From: Bacteroidales bacterium UBA1176
GTDB lineage: Bacteria > Bacteroidota > Bacteroidia > Bacteroidales > WCHB1-69
Length of the DNA stretch: 24,585 bases
NCBI GenBank assembly: GCA_002311645.1
Contig: DBYW01000015.1
Coordinates: forward strand, 1 to 24,585
Reading direction: 5' to 3'
The position numbers and the translations under genes are program-made. Under the pieces are notes generated by a model. It had not been told where the DNA came from. It did not search any database and saw nothing but the letters and a program-made list of their open reading frames with translations. This document shows positions 15,034 through 23,611 of the stretch, piece after piece (within the stretch, counting starts at the first letter, position 1; each line of letters opens with the position of its first letter).

Positions 15034-15675
15034 ATGGCAGACAATTATCTGGAATCCAAGATGGAGGAACTCCGGCAGCAAGTGCAGCGCAAGACCGCCT
15101 CCAAAGGCACGGCGCGCCCCCTGGACACCTTGCTGACCCGAAACCGCAGCTTCCGCGGCTATGACAAGAAAGTTGTGGTCACACACGACACGCTCAGCAA
15201 AATCGTGGCGGTAAACGCCAAGACTCCCAGTGCCCGCAACCAGCAGGTGCTGCGATTCAAGTTAGTCACACGCGACAACGGCGCCGAGAAGGTGTTGGAG
15301 AACATCAAGCTCGGGGGCGCGCTGCCCGAGTTGCACCTACCCTTCCCTGGCACAGAACCAGAGGCCTTCATCATCGTCTGCAGCACCGTGGCCGAAAACA
15401 AGCTCGTGGACATCGACTTGGGCATCTCAGCGCAGAGCATGCTGCTGCGCGCCGTGGAGATGGGACTCAACGGCATCATCATCGGAGCCTTCAACAAGGC
15501 CGCCATCACAAAAGAATTCGGGTTGGAACTGGAGCCGCTGCTCATCATCGCCATTGGCAAGGGAGCGGAAGAAATCCGCCTCAAACCCATTTCAGAAGGC
15601 GAAGACCAGAAATACTATCGGGAAGAGGGCATTCACTATGTACCCAAACTGAGAGCAGAGGAACTTATCCTTTAA
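15034..15675 (+). CDS. Nitroreductase family protein
   Basis: The 213-residue flavoprotein belongs to the nitroreductase family, usually FMN-bound homodimers that reduce nitro compounds, quinones or enones with NAD(P)H. The FMN phosphate-binding start is seen as TRNRSFRGYD (about 35-44) and the second contact as TPSARNQQVLRF (about 64-75). The helix-strand segment GISAQSMLLRAVEMGLNGII (about 130-149) is typical. An N-terminal extension of about 30 charged residues precedes the domain. Its stop lies 7 bases from that of the convergent esterase gene. Confidence 0.9.
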   Translation: MADNYLESKMEELRQQVQRKTASKGTARPLDTLLTRNRSFRGYDKKVVVTHDTLSKIVAVNAKTPSARNQQVLRFKLVTRDNGAEKVLENIKLGGALPELHLPFPGTEPEAFIIVCSTVAENKLVDIDLGISAQSMLLRAVEMGLNGIIIGAFNKAAITKEFGLELEPLLIIAIGKGAEEIRLKPISEGEDQKYYREEGIHYVPKLRAEELIL

Positions 15676-15682
15676 AATCCTC

Positions 15683-16783
15683 TTACCTCACTTTGATTTT
15701 CTGGCCCAACGACAGAATGCTCGTCTCCTTGATATGATTCAGACGGCAGAGCTTTTCCACGGTCGTATGATATTTCTTGGCAATGGCATAGAGAGTGTCG
15801 CCCTTTTTCACGACATGAACTGTCGGTTTCTTGTCCGTGCGGGTCGTCTTGGGCTTCTCCTGCACCACTTCATTGGCGACCTTGGCCAAAGAGTCGTTTG
15901 TTGTGACTGCACTCTTATTGCCACCATCGGATTTATTGGCATCTTGGGAAATCGATGGTGCCGGGGCGCTGCCGTGGCCGCTTTTCACCGTGATCTTGTT
16001 GGCCGATCGGTCTATGTCCTGATAGGCCTTGCCGAGCGTCGTGACCGTGATATCAATATCCTTGTTCAGTTTCCGTTCCTTGCGATTATGGCTCAACAGC
16101 CACTGATACGTTTCCGGCACATAGAAAACCTTGGCAAGCTGGGAGTGGTTGTACCCTGGAATTTTGTCAAACCGCAAGAGTTTCGTACTTCCGCATTTTT
16201 TCATGGCATCCACGACAACCTGCGACTGGCTGAGAGGCACGGCCTTGTCAGCGGTGCCATGCATAATCCAGAACGGTAGGGTGTTGAGGCCGCAGACGTC
16301 TCCTCTGGACTTTCCACCGCACAGGGCCATGGCAGCCGCGAACTTGTCGGGATATTTCGACACGAGGTCGAAAGTGCCGTAGCCGCCCTGGCTCATGCCG
16401 ATGACATAAATGCGGTCCGTGTCCATCTCAAAGCGGTCCTGCACCCACTGCAGCACGTTCATAAGCTTGTCGGGATTCCACGGGCTGCCCGGGTTCTGCG
16501 GGGCAATTATCAGAGCGTCGATGTCGCGCCCCATCGAGATGGCATCCAAGCAGCCGTACTTGCGCACACGATTCAGGTCGGTACCGCAAAGGCTGTGTCC
16601 ATGGAGAAACAGGATGACAGGCATCTCGCTCTTCTTCTCCGCATAGTCGTCGGGGGTGGAAATCCAGAAATTATAACCATTGTTCACCACATTGTAATAG
16701 GATGTGAACGTATATTCCGTCTGAGCAAAAACAGACATGGACAAGATCATTGTCCCTAACAGTGTCAATATTTTATTCATCAT
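15683..16783 (-). CDS. Exported esterase with C-terminal LysM domain
   Basis: The 366-residue protein has a signal peptide (about 1-21, SVFAQ). An alpha/beta hydrolase domain of the feruloyl-esterase/dienelactone-hydrolase type (about 25-235) follows: HGHSLCGTD, nucleophile Ser131 in GMSQGGYG, Asp179 in MHGTADKAVP and His213 in GYNHSQL. A Ser/Thr/Lys-rich linker of about 70 residues leads to a LysM domain (about 322-366, HVVKKGDTLYAIAKKYH). LysM tethers the enzyme to peptidoglycan, so it may remove O-acyl groups from wall glycans or act on polymers near the wall. The combination is uncommon. The LysM module closely resembles that of the M23 peptidase at 4704 (shared KYHTTV core). Last gene of the minus-strand cluster. 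Confidence 0.88.
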   Translation of the reverse strand: MMNKILTLLGTMILSMSVFAQTEYTFTSYYNVVNNGYNFWISTPDDYAEKKSEMPVILFLHGHSLCGTDLNRVRKYGCLDAISMGRDIDALIIAPQNPGSPWNPDKLMNVLQWVQDRFEMDTDRIYVIGMSQGGYGTFDLVSKYPDKFAAAMALCGGKSRGDVCGLNTLPFWIMHGTADKAVPLSQSQVVVDAMKKCGSTKLLRFDKIPGYNHSQLAKVFYVPETYQWLLSHNRKERKLNKDIDITVTTLGKAYQDIDRSANKITVKSGHGSAPAPSISQDANKSDGGNKSAVTTNDSLAKVANEVVQEKPKTTRTDKKPTVHVVKKGDTLYAIAKKYHTTVEKLCRLNHIKETSILSLGQKIKVR

Positions 16784-16813
16784 AATTTAAATTTCGGCAT
16801 CGCGCCGATATGT

Positions 16814-17848
16814 TCATTCTTTGGGCTTTTCTTTGTTGAAGAGGGCCTTGACCATCTTGGCCTCGACGCCCTCGGAATAGATTTCCATGTCGGGCGATGG
16901 ATTGAGCTTGATTGTGATGGCGTCGTCTGTACCCTCGACATCCTTATAGTCCACGATGGCGTCGGATGCGGCAATCACACTGGGCGAGATGCGCGTGAAG
17001 ACCATAAAGTCGGCCCAATTGGAGACATCGTCCAACGATTCATCTATGGATATACGCTTGCCATCACGCAGGACTGCTGCAGACTTGTCACCCGTCTTGA
17101 GGAAATAGGCGATAAGATCCTGGTTGATTTTCTGTCCATAGTTGCCTTTATATAGGTAGACGTACGTCTTGGCCACGCCTTTCTCATTGTAATTGACCGT
17201 TGAGCGGTGCTTCCCGCCGGCATCATAGAACTCCCAGTCGCCGATGCGCTTGCCCATACGGTAATCACCCGTCACAGAAATATGTCCTTTGGGATAGTAG
17301 GAGGTGGAACGTCCGTTGTGAACCCCATTGAGGTAATTCTCCTCCAAACTGACCGATCCGTCGGTATAGAATGTCTTGTAAATTCCACTCAGGCGATTAT
17401 CCACATAGTTCGACTCTTCGAGCAGCACCCCCGTCTCCTTGGAGAAAATCTTCCATGTGCCGGAACGCTTGCCCATCGTGTATTCCTCAACGGAAATCAG
17501 CCGGTCGTTATTGGCGTAATAGTTCCAGACACCGTCTTTCTTCTGGTCGATGAACACGCCCTCGGAAGCCTTGTGTCCGTTCTCGTGGTATATGATGGTC
17601 TTCACTTTGTGAACGCCCTGCAAAAACTCCGTGGTGCTCTTGGGCTTGCCGTTGGCATGGTAATAGTGGAATGTGCCGTATGGTACATTGTCCTTGAACT
17701 GGCCTTCATAGACCAGTTTGCCCTTTTCATACTTCTTCCAGGCGCCCTGTTTTCTGCCTTGTGCGTCAGTCTTGTTAATATCCTGGGTGTCCTGACCATA
17801 GAGGGCGAAGGCGCAGAAGCAGCACAATATGAAGAATATTCTTTTCAT
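16814..17848 (-). CDS. Exported MORN/YwqK-type repeat protein
   Basis: The 344-residue protein has a signal peptide (about 1-19, ALYGQ). About eight repeats of roughly 23 residues follow, with the pattern G-x-W/Y-x-x-Y/F-x-x-x-G-x-x-x-x-x-x-x-Y, for instance KQGAWKKYEKGKLVYEGQF, YGTFHYYHANGKPKSTTEF and RIGDWEFYDAGGKHRSTVNY. These are MORN-like repeats of the YwqK/DUF-type 'toxin-antitoxin system YwqK family antitoxin', a name inherited from Bacillus. A C-terminal domain of about 100 residues without recognisable family completes it. In Bacteroidota such proteins are usually exported and no toxin lies nearby, so an antitoxin role is doubtful. It is 9 bases downstream of glgB and 30 upstream of the esterase gene. 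Confidence 0.82.
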   Translation of the reverse strand: MKRIFFILCCFCAFALYGQDTQDINKTDAQGRKQGAWKKYEKGKLVYEGQFKDNVPYGTFHYYHANGKPKSTTEFLQGVHKVKTIIYHENGHKASEGVFIDQKKDGVWNYYANNDRLISVEEYTMGKRSGTWKIFSKETGVLLEESNYVDNRLSGIYKTFYTDGSVSLEENYLNGVHNGRSTSYYPKGHISVTGDYRMGKRIGDWEFYDAGGKHRSTVNYNEKGVAKTYVYLYKGNYGQKINQDLIAYFLKTGDKSAAVLRDGKRISIDESLDDVSNWADFMVFTRISPSVIAASDAIVDYKDVEGTDDAITIKLNPSPDMEIYSEGVEAKMVKALFNKEKPKE

Positions 17849-17857
17849 TGTCGTTGT

Positions 17858-19852
17858 TTATTTACTATCCACATTTTTAAGAACGATGGCGCTGCGACTG
17901 GGCAGGTACAGCTTCAATCGAGGAAGGCCTGCACGCGTGGAGGAGCGGTATTCCATTGTCTCATCAACATTCCCAAAACCGTTGTACTTGGTCGAATCGC
18001 TGTCCAAGCACATCGTATAACGCCCTTTTTTGCAAGTTATTTCATAGTCGGTGAAAGATTTCTCGGGATTGAAGTTGAAGACAAACAGGCAAGGCCCGCG
18101 ATGATAGGCTAAAATCAGGTCGCCATTGTTGTCGCAGCACTTCTCTGGCAGGTAGTCGAGGAGATTCTCGCTCTTCACGAGATGTATCATGTCGGCATCG
18201 AAGCGATTAAGCCCCGCGTATTTGAGCAGTTCATCGTCGGCGAGGTTCCACTGGCGGCGGGCGTAGTGGCACGACCAGCCGTTGCCCTCGCGGGGGAAGT
18301 CGATCCACTCGGGGTGGCCGAACTCGTTGCCCATAAAGTTGAGATAGCCGCCCGACGCCAACGTAAGCGTCACCAGACGGATCATCTTGTGCAGGGCAAT
18401 GCCGCGGTCCACCGTCATGTCGGGTGTCAGCACCGACATAGCCGTGTACATCTTGCTATCGATCATGCGGAAAATGAGCGTCTTGTCGCCCACCAAAGCC
18501 TGGTCGTGGCACTCCACATAGCTGATGGTCTGCTCCTCGCGGCGTTTGTCGGTCATGCGGAAATAGATGTCTCCCATACCCCACTGCTCGTCGGAGAGGG
18601 TCTTGACCGTCTTGGTCCAGTAGTCGGCGATGCCCATCGACATGCGGAAGTCGAAGCCGATGCCGCCACGTTTGGTGGGGAAGGCCATGCCCGGCATGCC
18701 GCTCACATCCTCGGCGATAGTCACCGCCTGCGGGGCAAGGCCATGGACCAAGTTGTTGGCCATCGTCAGGTAAGCCACCGCGTCCTCGTCCACATTGTCG
18801 TCGAAATACTGGGCGTACTCCAGAAAGTCCACACCCAGTCCGTGGTTCATATAGCACATGCTGGTGACGCCGTCAAAGCGGAAGCCGTCGAAATGGAACT
18901 CCTGCAGCCAATATTTGAGGTTGGAGAAGAGGAACAACAGCGTCTCTTGCTTGCCGTAGTCGAAACAGCGGGAGTTCCACACACGATGGTGCCCGCGCTC
19001 GCCGGAGTGGAAGTAGAGGTTGTCGCTGCCGTCAAAGCGGGAGAGACCTTCTTTCTCATTGGAGACGGAATGCGAATGCACAATGTCAAGGATGACGGCG
19101 ATGCCCTCGCGGTGCGCCGTGTCAATGAGTTCCTTCAGTTCATCGGGCGTACCGAAACGCGAGGAGGGCGCAAAGAAGTTGGAGACTTGGTAGCCAAAAG
19201 AGCCGTAATAGGGATGTTCTTGGATGGCCATCAGTTGTATCATATTGTATCCCAATTCCTTGATCCTTGGGATAACAGTCTCTTTAAATTCCCAATAGGA
19301 GGCAACCTTGTCTTCCTGCGACGACATGCCCACGTGAGCTTCATAAATAAGCGGGTGCGTGACTTTCGCGGGTGCTTTATATTTCCATTGATAGGGCGTT
19401 TCCGGCTCCCACACCTGGGCGCAGAAGACCTTAGTGTTGTCGTCCTGCACCACGCGGGTGGCGTATGCGGGCAGGCGCTCGTCGGCACCGGAACGCCAGA
19501 CCATCCAAAGTTTGTAGAGCATGCCATGCTGCAAGGCAAAGTCCGGCAGCTCTATCTCCCAGTCGCCGTTGCCGATAGAATGGAGCGCAAACTCGGGTTT
19601 CACCTGCCAACGGGAAAAATCGCCATACAGGTAGAGTTGCACGGCATTAGGTGCCTTTTCGCGGAACACCCAGCCATTTCCGGTACGGTGCAGACCATAA
19701 TAGAGATGGCCGTTGGCCATATCAGACAACGCACACTTGCCATCCGTAAACTCCAATTCACGGAGCACCGCACGCTGTTGCCGCTTCTGCAACGCCGAGG
19801 CATATGGCTTGAGATAAGGGTCTATCTTTACAAGTTCTGGTATCTTTATCAT
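17858..19852 (-). CDS. glgB: 1,4-alpha-glucan branching enzyme (GH13)
   Basis: The 664-residue enzyme forms alpha-1,6 branches in glycogen. An N-terminal helix (IDPYLKPYASALQKRQQ) and a CBM48 domain (about 50-150) precede the GH13 barrel: region I DIVHSHS (256-262), region II GFRFDGV with nucleophile Asp327, region III IAEDVSG with acid Glu381, region IV ECHDQ with Asp450. A C-terminal beta-domain follows. The form EAHVGMSSQE and the helix lead-in match the eukaryote-like branching enzymes (GH13_8) common in Bacteroidota. It is the only gene of the minus-strand cluster with no signal peptide, so it works in the cytoplasm. No other glycogen gene is in the window. Confidence 0.94.
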   Translation of the reverse strand: MIKIPELVKIDPYLKPYASALQKRQQRAVLRELEFTDGKCALSDMANGHLYYGLHRTGNGWVFREKAPNAVQLYLYGDFSRWQVKPEFALHSIGNGDWEIELPDFALQHGMLYKLWMVWRSGADERLPAYATRVVQDDNTKVFCAQVWEPETPYQWKYKAPAKVTHPLIYEAHVGMSSQEDKVASYWEFKETVIPRIKELGYNMIQLMAIQEHPYYGSFGYQVSNFFAPSSRFGTPDELKELIDTAHREGIAVILDIVHSHSVSNEKEGLSRFDGSDNLYFHSGERGHHRVWNSRCFDYGKQETLLFLFSNLKYWLQEFHFDGFRFDGVTSMCYMNHGLGVDFLEYAQYFDDNVDEDAVAYLTMANNLVHGLAPQAVTIAEDVSGMPGMAFPTKRGGIGFDFRMSMGIADYWTKTVKTLSDEQWGMGDIYFRMTDKRREEQTISYVECHDQALVGDKTLIFRMIDSKMYTAMSVLTPDMTVDRGIALHKMIRLVTLTLASGGYLNFMGNEFGHPEWIDFPREGNGWSCHYARRQWNLADDELLKYAGLNRFDADMIHLVKSENLLDYLPEKCCDNNGDLILAYHRGPCLFVFNFNPEKSFTDYEITCKKGRYTMCLDSDSTKYNGFGNVDETMEYRSSTRAGLPRLKLYLPSRSAIVLKNVDSK

Positions 19853-19881
19853 ATCTGAGCATTATTTATGCCACCATACAA

Positions 19882-21552
19882 TCAATATTGGATAACAAAG
19901 GGATGAGGAGCCTCCCACTGCGTCATCATATCGCGGAATTTCTTGTAATCTTTCAAGGAAATCTGACTCTCCGTAAGCGTCAGCTGGCGCAACACCGTCA
20001 ACTTGTTGCCCGACAACATGGTTTTAACCGTAATGGAGCCAAAAGAGTACGTTTTGTGATAATCGAACGGATTGACGACCCACTTAGCATCTGCGGGAAG
20101 GGAGATCTCGTAAACATAGCGTTCCTCCGTCGGGACGACAGCCACCGGATGCACGCGCTGGCGAGGCAGGTTGACAGACCGCAGGGCCGTGCCATAGTTG
20201 CCATCGTGCAGCAGCAACTGGCAATAGCGACCTGTCAAAGGCTCCACTTCAGCAATCAGGTCAGTCCCCTTCGGTTGCAGCGTGCGTTCCATTGGCGAGA
20301 CAATCTCGACATTCTTGAAGGTCACATCGGGAACCAACCTGCCCTCAGATTTCTTGAGGTTCACCTCCACTTCCCTTTCCACTTTGAGGCTCTCCGACTG
20401 GAAATTGAACACATTCCCATTCTTGTCGATAAAACTGTCGTTTGTACGATTCACATCCATGGACAATGCACTTTTCGACACGGCGGAAATGTAATAAATC
20501 CTGCCATCCATATCCAAGCGCAGCAGCGATTCGGGGTTGTCCATCAGGTGCTTGTACAGCAACCCGAAACGAGCGTCGAATCCCGCTGCGCGAAGCATCG
20601 ACTCTAACAGCAAGTTCTTTTCCACCGGGGTGCCGCAATTGGTGGACCACACCATGAAAGGCGATGCCACGATATAAGCCATATATTGGATGGGCAATGC
20701 ATTGGTATGGATGTTGTCATGCACATAATCGCGAATCTCAAGAACCTTATCCATCGGGGATGCGTCTTTGTCCATAATGGGCTTAAGAACAGCATCGTAC
20801 AAACTGGCGGGCGCCGGCATGAAGGCATTTTGCATCGTGAGATCCAACATAAAAGTGGATGGACTGTCAAAAGTCGTGAACATCAGGTAGGGAAGTTCGT
20901 TGTGAGGCAAGTAGCTCTCGGACGTCTTCTGTTCCAAATTATCAAATTTCCACTGCAACTTCCGCACATTGTCGTCCGAAGATTCCGTTAAATTTCCACC
21001 CTGCTTGCCAGGCCAGTTCAGATTATGGTACAGATTGACATCTTTCGGCAAGGTGACGGTAACCTCGTAGTGGTCCACTGGAGCATCCTCATACAAATCA
21101 ATGCGCTCCATCAACGAAGGCAGGAAGGGTTGTTGCGTGTGGATGGTATAATCAAGCACGATGGTCGCGTCGTATTCCAAGGCCGTATGGGTCACCACCA
21201 TCTCGCGCACGGGATTGAAGCGCTCGCAATCCGTACAAGAATAGGGCAAGCTGGGATTAAAGGCGTTATCAGGCGTTTTCACAGTGCTGCCATCCTTGCG
21301 CACCGTATAGGCCTCGTTAATCGTGAGAGTCTGGAATTCAGGATTATACAAAATAAAAGTCTCCCCATATTTGTCGAAAGATGCGGTTGTGAAAAGCTGC
21401 AACTCCTTGCGATAGCGATAGTCCACGCTGCCATCCTCGTTAAGCGTATAGGATTTGGAGACAAGATGATAGGTCGCCTCGTACTCTTGCGCAGTCGCGG
21501 CGGAGGCGAAAAGAAACAGGGATAACAATATAGAGAATGTGTGTCTGTTCAT
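19882..21552 (-). CDS. DUF3857/transglutaminase-like exported protein, probably inactive
   Basis: The 556-residue protein has a signal peptide (about 1-21, AATAQE). A DUF3857 beta-domain occupies about 25-240 and a transglutaminase-like core about 255-370 (YVHDNIHT, then STNCGTPVEKNLLLESMLRA with Cys306). Unlike its neighbour, the segment that should carry the catalytic His and Asp reads LLRLDMDGRIYYISAVSKS: no His or Asp is found at the expected places, so the triad seems lost. A C-terminal beta-domain similar to that of the neighbour completes it. It starts 20 bases after the neighbour's stop and is likely a diverged duplicate kept for a structural or binding role. Confidence 0.8.
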   Translation of the reverse strand: MNRHTFSILLSLFLFASAATAQEYEATYHLVSKSYTLNEDGSVDYRYRKELQLFTTASFDKYGETFILYNPEFQTLTINEAYTVRKDGSTVKTPDNAFNPSLPYSCTDCERFNPVREMVVTHTALEYDATIVLDYTIHTQQPFLPSLMERIDLYEDAPVDHYEVTVTLPKDVNLYHNLNWPGKQGGNLTESSDDNVRKLQWKFDNLEQKTSESYLPHNELPYLMFTTFDSPSTFMLDLTMQNAFMPAPASLYDAVLKPIMDKDASPMDKVLEIRDYVHDNIHTNALPIQYMAYIVASPFMVWSTNCGTPVEKNLLLESMLRAAGFDARFGLLYKHLMDNPESLLRLDMDGRIYYISAVSKSALSMDVNRTNDSFIDKNGNVFNFQSESLKVEREVEVNLKKSEGRLVPDVTFKNVEIVSPMERTLQPKGTDLIAEVEPLTGRYCQLLLHDGNYGTALRSVNLPRQRVHPVAVVPTEERYVYEISLPADAKWVVNPFDYHKTYSFGSITVKTMLSGNKLTVLRQLTLTESQISLKDYKKFRDMMTQWEAPHPFVIQY

Positions 21553-21572
21553 CGCATTTTTGTTTTTGAAGG

Positions 21573-23519
21573 TTAACGACTAAGCACGACAGGCGTGTCC
21601 ATAAAGAAATGCTGGTTGATGACGGCTTGCCGGTACGAAGGCCAGTCCTCGGCCTCGTAGATGCGCTTGCCAAAGCGGATATTCTCGTGGAAACGGAGCG
21701 TGGAGCTTTCAAGGCTGTATCCACCGTCGAAAGTGACGGCGCCACCCTTGTTGGCGCGTGCTTTGGGAATCTGCGCGGAAGTATATCCGGCGGGCAGCGT
21801 CATCGTCTCGGAGAGCTGCACCAGGCGGGAGCAACGGTCATTGAAAGGCATGGTGCGCGTTTCCAACGAAGTGTCGTAATAGAGGTGCGGCATCGCAAAC
21901 TTGTAGAAGCCCTTGGCCAGGAACGGGGTGACAACCACCACGTTATCCGTGACAGTGGCGTAGTTGGGGATGACAAACTTGTACGTAATGGAGACAGGCT
22001 GTTCGAGATAGCGGTCCTCATCGGTATACTTGGCACTCTTGATGATGGCATTGGGATAGAGGGAGAGGAGCTGGCGCTCGACGTTCTCGCGCCACTCGGT
22101 GCGGCGGCCGCGGAAGACGGCACGCACGGTGCGGTCCGACTGTCCCTCGGCGGTGACGGTCACGGTGCCGGAGAGAACGCCTTTCTTGTTCAACTTGGTG
22201 TTGGCAGTCATTCGGAGGTAGTGGTTCTCAGCCTTGGAAACGGGCGTAAGGCCAAGTTTGGCGCCTTGCGGCAGGCCCATCAGATAGTTTTGTTGCTGCT
22301 CGGCGCTGGACCAGAGCTCGCGCACGCCGGGCACCCACGTGGGATCAAGGAGCTGGTAATTTCCGTTGCGGCGCTGAACCACCGTGACGCAGTGGTTGAA
22401 CTGGTCGGCAGGGATGTCGTCGATGCGCTCGCCAGCCATGGTCATGGCGGCATACGCCTTGAATCCGGCGGCACGCAACATGGCAATCAGCATGCCCGCC
22501 TTGTCCTTGCAGACGCCGCAGCGGTCGGTGAAGTTCATCTCGCACTTGTGGAGCGTGAAGCCTTCGCCCTCGCCCATCGAGATACCGGAGTAGCGCATGT
22601 TGTCGGCCACCCAGTGCGTCAGGATGGAGATGCTGTCGTTTTCGCTCTTCGCGGGACGAAGCAATTCCGCAACCTTCTGTTTCACCTCGTCGGTGGGCAC
22701 GAAGCTGCCGTAGTCCTCGTTCACGCCATAGAACCATGTGGACTTGGCCTGCCAGTTCTCGGCTGTAGAGAGCAGCAACTTGGTCTGCACGTCGTTGTCG
22801 GCCAGCGTGTGCGCAGGCTTGTCAAGAGGCATGATGTCCTTTTTGGTGAAAGTGTAGACGACACGCCCGTCGGTTTCTTTCCTGTTGGTCTGCAACGTGC
22901 CATGGTAAACGGCATATTGCACCTTCTTGGAAGGAAGAACACTGAGGGAATAGACTTTCTCACGCACGGGCTGGTGGCTCCAGAAGGGCACGATGTCATA
23001 GAAATGGCCGCGCATCGGGGGGATATACTTGGCATCGGGATCCTCGCCCTGAAGCAGGGCGTAGGTGAAGCCCTTCTTGTAGGTCACATACTCCACGGCA
23101 TCGCCGGGTTCGAGACGCCCGATGGCCACCATCTTCTGGCAAGCGCCCCAATAGATCATGCGGGCTGGTGCAGGATAGTCAAGCACGGGGTTGTCGATCA
23201 ACTCAACTCTCCCGTCCTTGCGGTAAACCTTGACCTCACGAATCTCCACGTAGGCGGAAAGCGGGTCGTAGTCCATCTTCACGCAATTGAAGTCGCACCC
23301 GCCGGCGGAGGTGAGCACTTTGTAGAAGACATGTCCGTAGACGTGACTCAAGCCGCTCTCCTCCATCACCACGCGAGTGCTGTCGAAGAGGGTCACGATG
23401 TCATGGCCGTCGTATTGTCCCTCGGGCAGGGCGGCCAACATTTGCTGCGGAGTCTGTGCCCGCAATCCAGCCGCAAAGGCCGCCACGCAGGCTATCAAAA
23501 GGAAGATATTTCTCATCAT
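21573..23519 (-). CDS. DUF3857/transglutaminase-like exported protein
   Basis: The 648-residue protein (start at the ATG at 23519, MMRNIFLL; an in-frame ATG at 23516 is equally possible) has a signal peptide (about 1-22, LRAQT). A DUF3857 domain (about 45-230), a transglutaminase-like domain (about 270-395) and a C-terminal beta-domain follow. The core motif CGVCKDKAGML gives Cys337, with His376 in FNHCVTVV and Asp392 in LLDPTWVPG, a complete Cys-His-Asp triad. In Bacteroidota these proteins are periplasmic; the reaction (peptide cleavage or crosslinking) is not settled. It heads a run of five minus-strand genes. The longer frame back to 23576 was rejected because it would include the promoter and put residues before the signal peptide. 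Confidence 0.87.
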   Translation of the reverse strand: MMRNIFLLIACVAAFAAGLRAQTPQQMLAALPEGQYDGHDIVTLFDSTRVVMEESGLSHVYGHVFYKVLTSAGGCDFNCVKMDYDPLSAYVEIREVKVYRKDGRVELIDNPVLDYPAPARMIYWGACQKMVAIGRLEPGDAVEYVTYKKGFTYALLQGEDPDAKYIPPMRGHFYDIVPFWSHQPVREKVYSLSVLPSKKVQYAVYHGTLQTNRKETDGRVVYTFTKKDIMPLDKPAHTLADNDVQTKLLLSTAENWQAKSTWFYGVNEDYGSFVPTDEVKQKVAELLRPAKSENDSISILTHWVADNMRYSGISMGEGEGFTLHKCEMNFTDRCGVCKDKAGMLIAMLRAAGFKAYAAMTMAGERIDDIPADQFNHCVTVVQRRNGNYQLLDPTWVPGVRELWSSAEQQQNYLMGLPQGAKLGLTPVSKAENHYLRMTANTKLNKKGVLSGTVTVTAEGQSDRTVRAVFRGRRTEWRENVERQLLSLYPNAIIKSAKYTDEDRYLEQPVSITYKFVIPNYATVTDNVVVVTPFLAKGFYKFAMPHLYYDTSLETRTMPFNDRCSRLVQLSETMTLPAGYTSAQIPKARANKGGAVTFDGGYSLESSTLRFHENIRFGKRIYEAEDWPSYRQAVINQHFFMDTPVVLSR

Positions 23520-23547
23520 AATATTTTTGCAGTTGAACAAAGAGCCG

Positions 23548-23555
23548 CAAAAATA
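23548..23555 (-). promoter_or_regulatory. Promoter -7 element for the DUF3857-glgB gene cluster
   Basis: On the minus strand it reads TATTTTTG, matching TAnnTTTG; the leader before the ATG at 23519 would be about 24 bases. No -33 TTTG is found at the usual distance, and the upstream terminator hairpin overlaps that region. Confidence 0.5.
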
Positions 23556-23576
23556 CAAAAAAATGCCGTAAGGCAT
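23556..23576 (-). terminator. Rho-independent terminator of the T9SS cargo gene
   Basis: Read on the minus strand, ATGCC, loop TTAC, GGCAT is followed by a run of T. It lies 35 bases after the stop codon of the T9SS protein gene (23612) and directly before the next gene's promoter. The 5-bp stem is short but perfect. Confidence 0.6.
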
Positions 23577-23611
23577 AACGAATGCCCGTCCTTGCTTCCG
23601 ATTGCAGTCCC

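Noticed and set aside
16814..17848. YwqK-type antitoxin
   Set aside because: The protein is exported and no toxin gene is adjacent. The name comes from a repeat family, not from evidence of antitoxin function here.
18182..19858. 558-codon open frame on the plus strand antisense to glgB
   Set aside because: The minus strand encodes a full-length branching enzyme with all catalytic motifs. The antisense product has no recognisable domain and arises from biased codon use.
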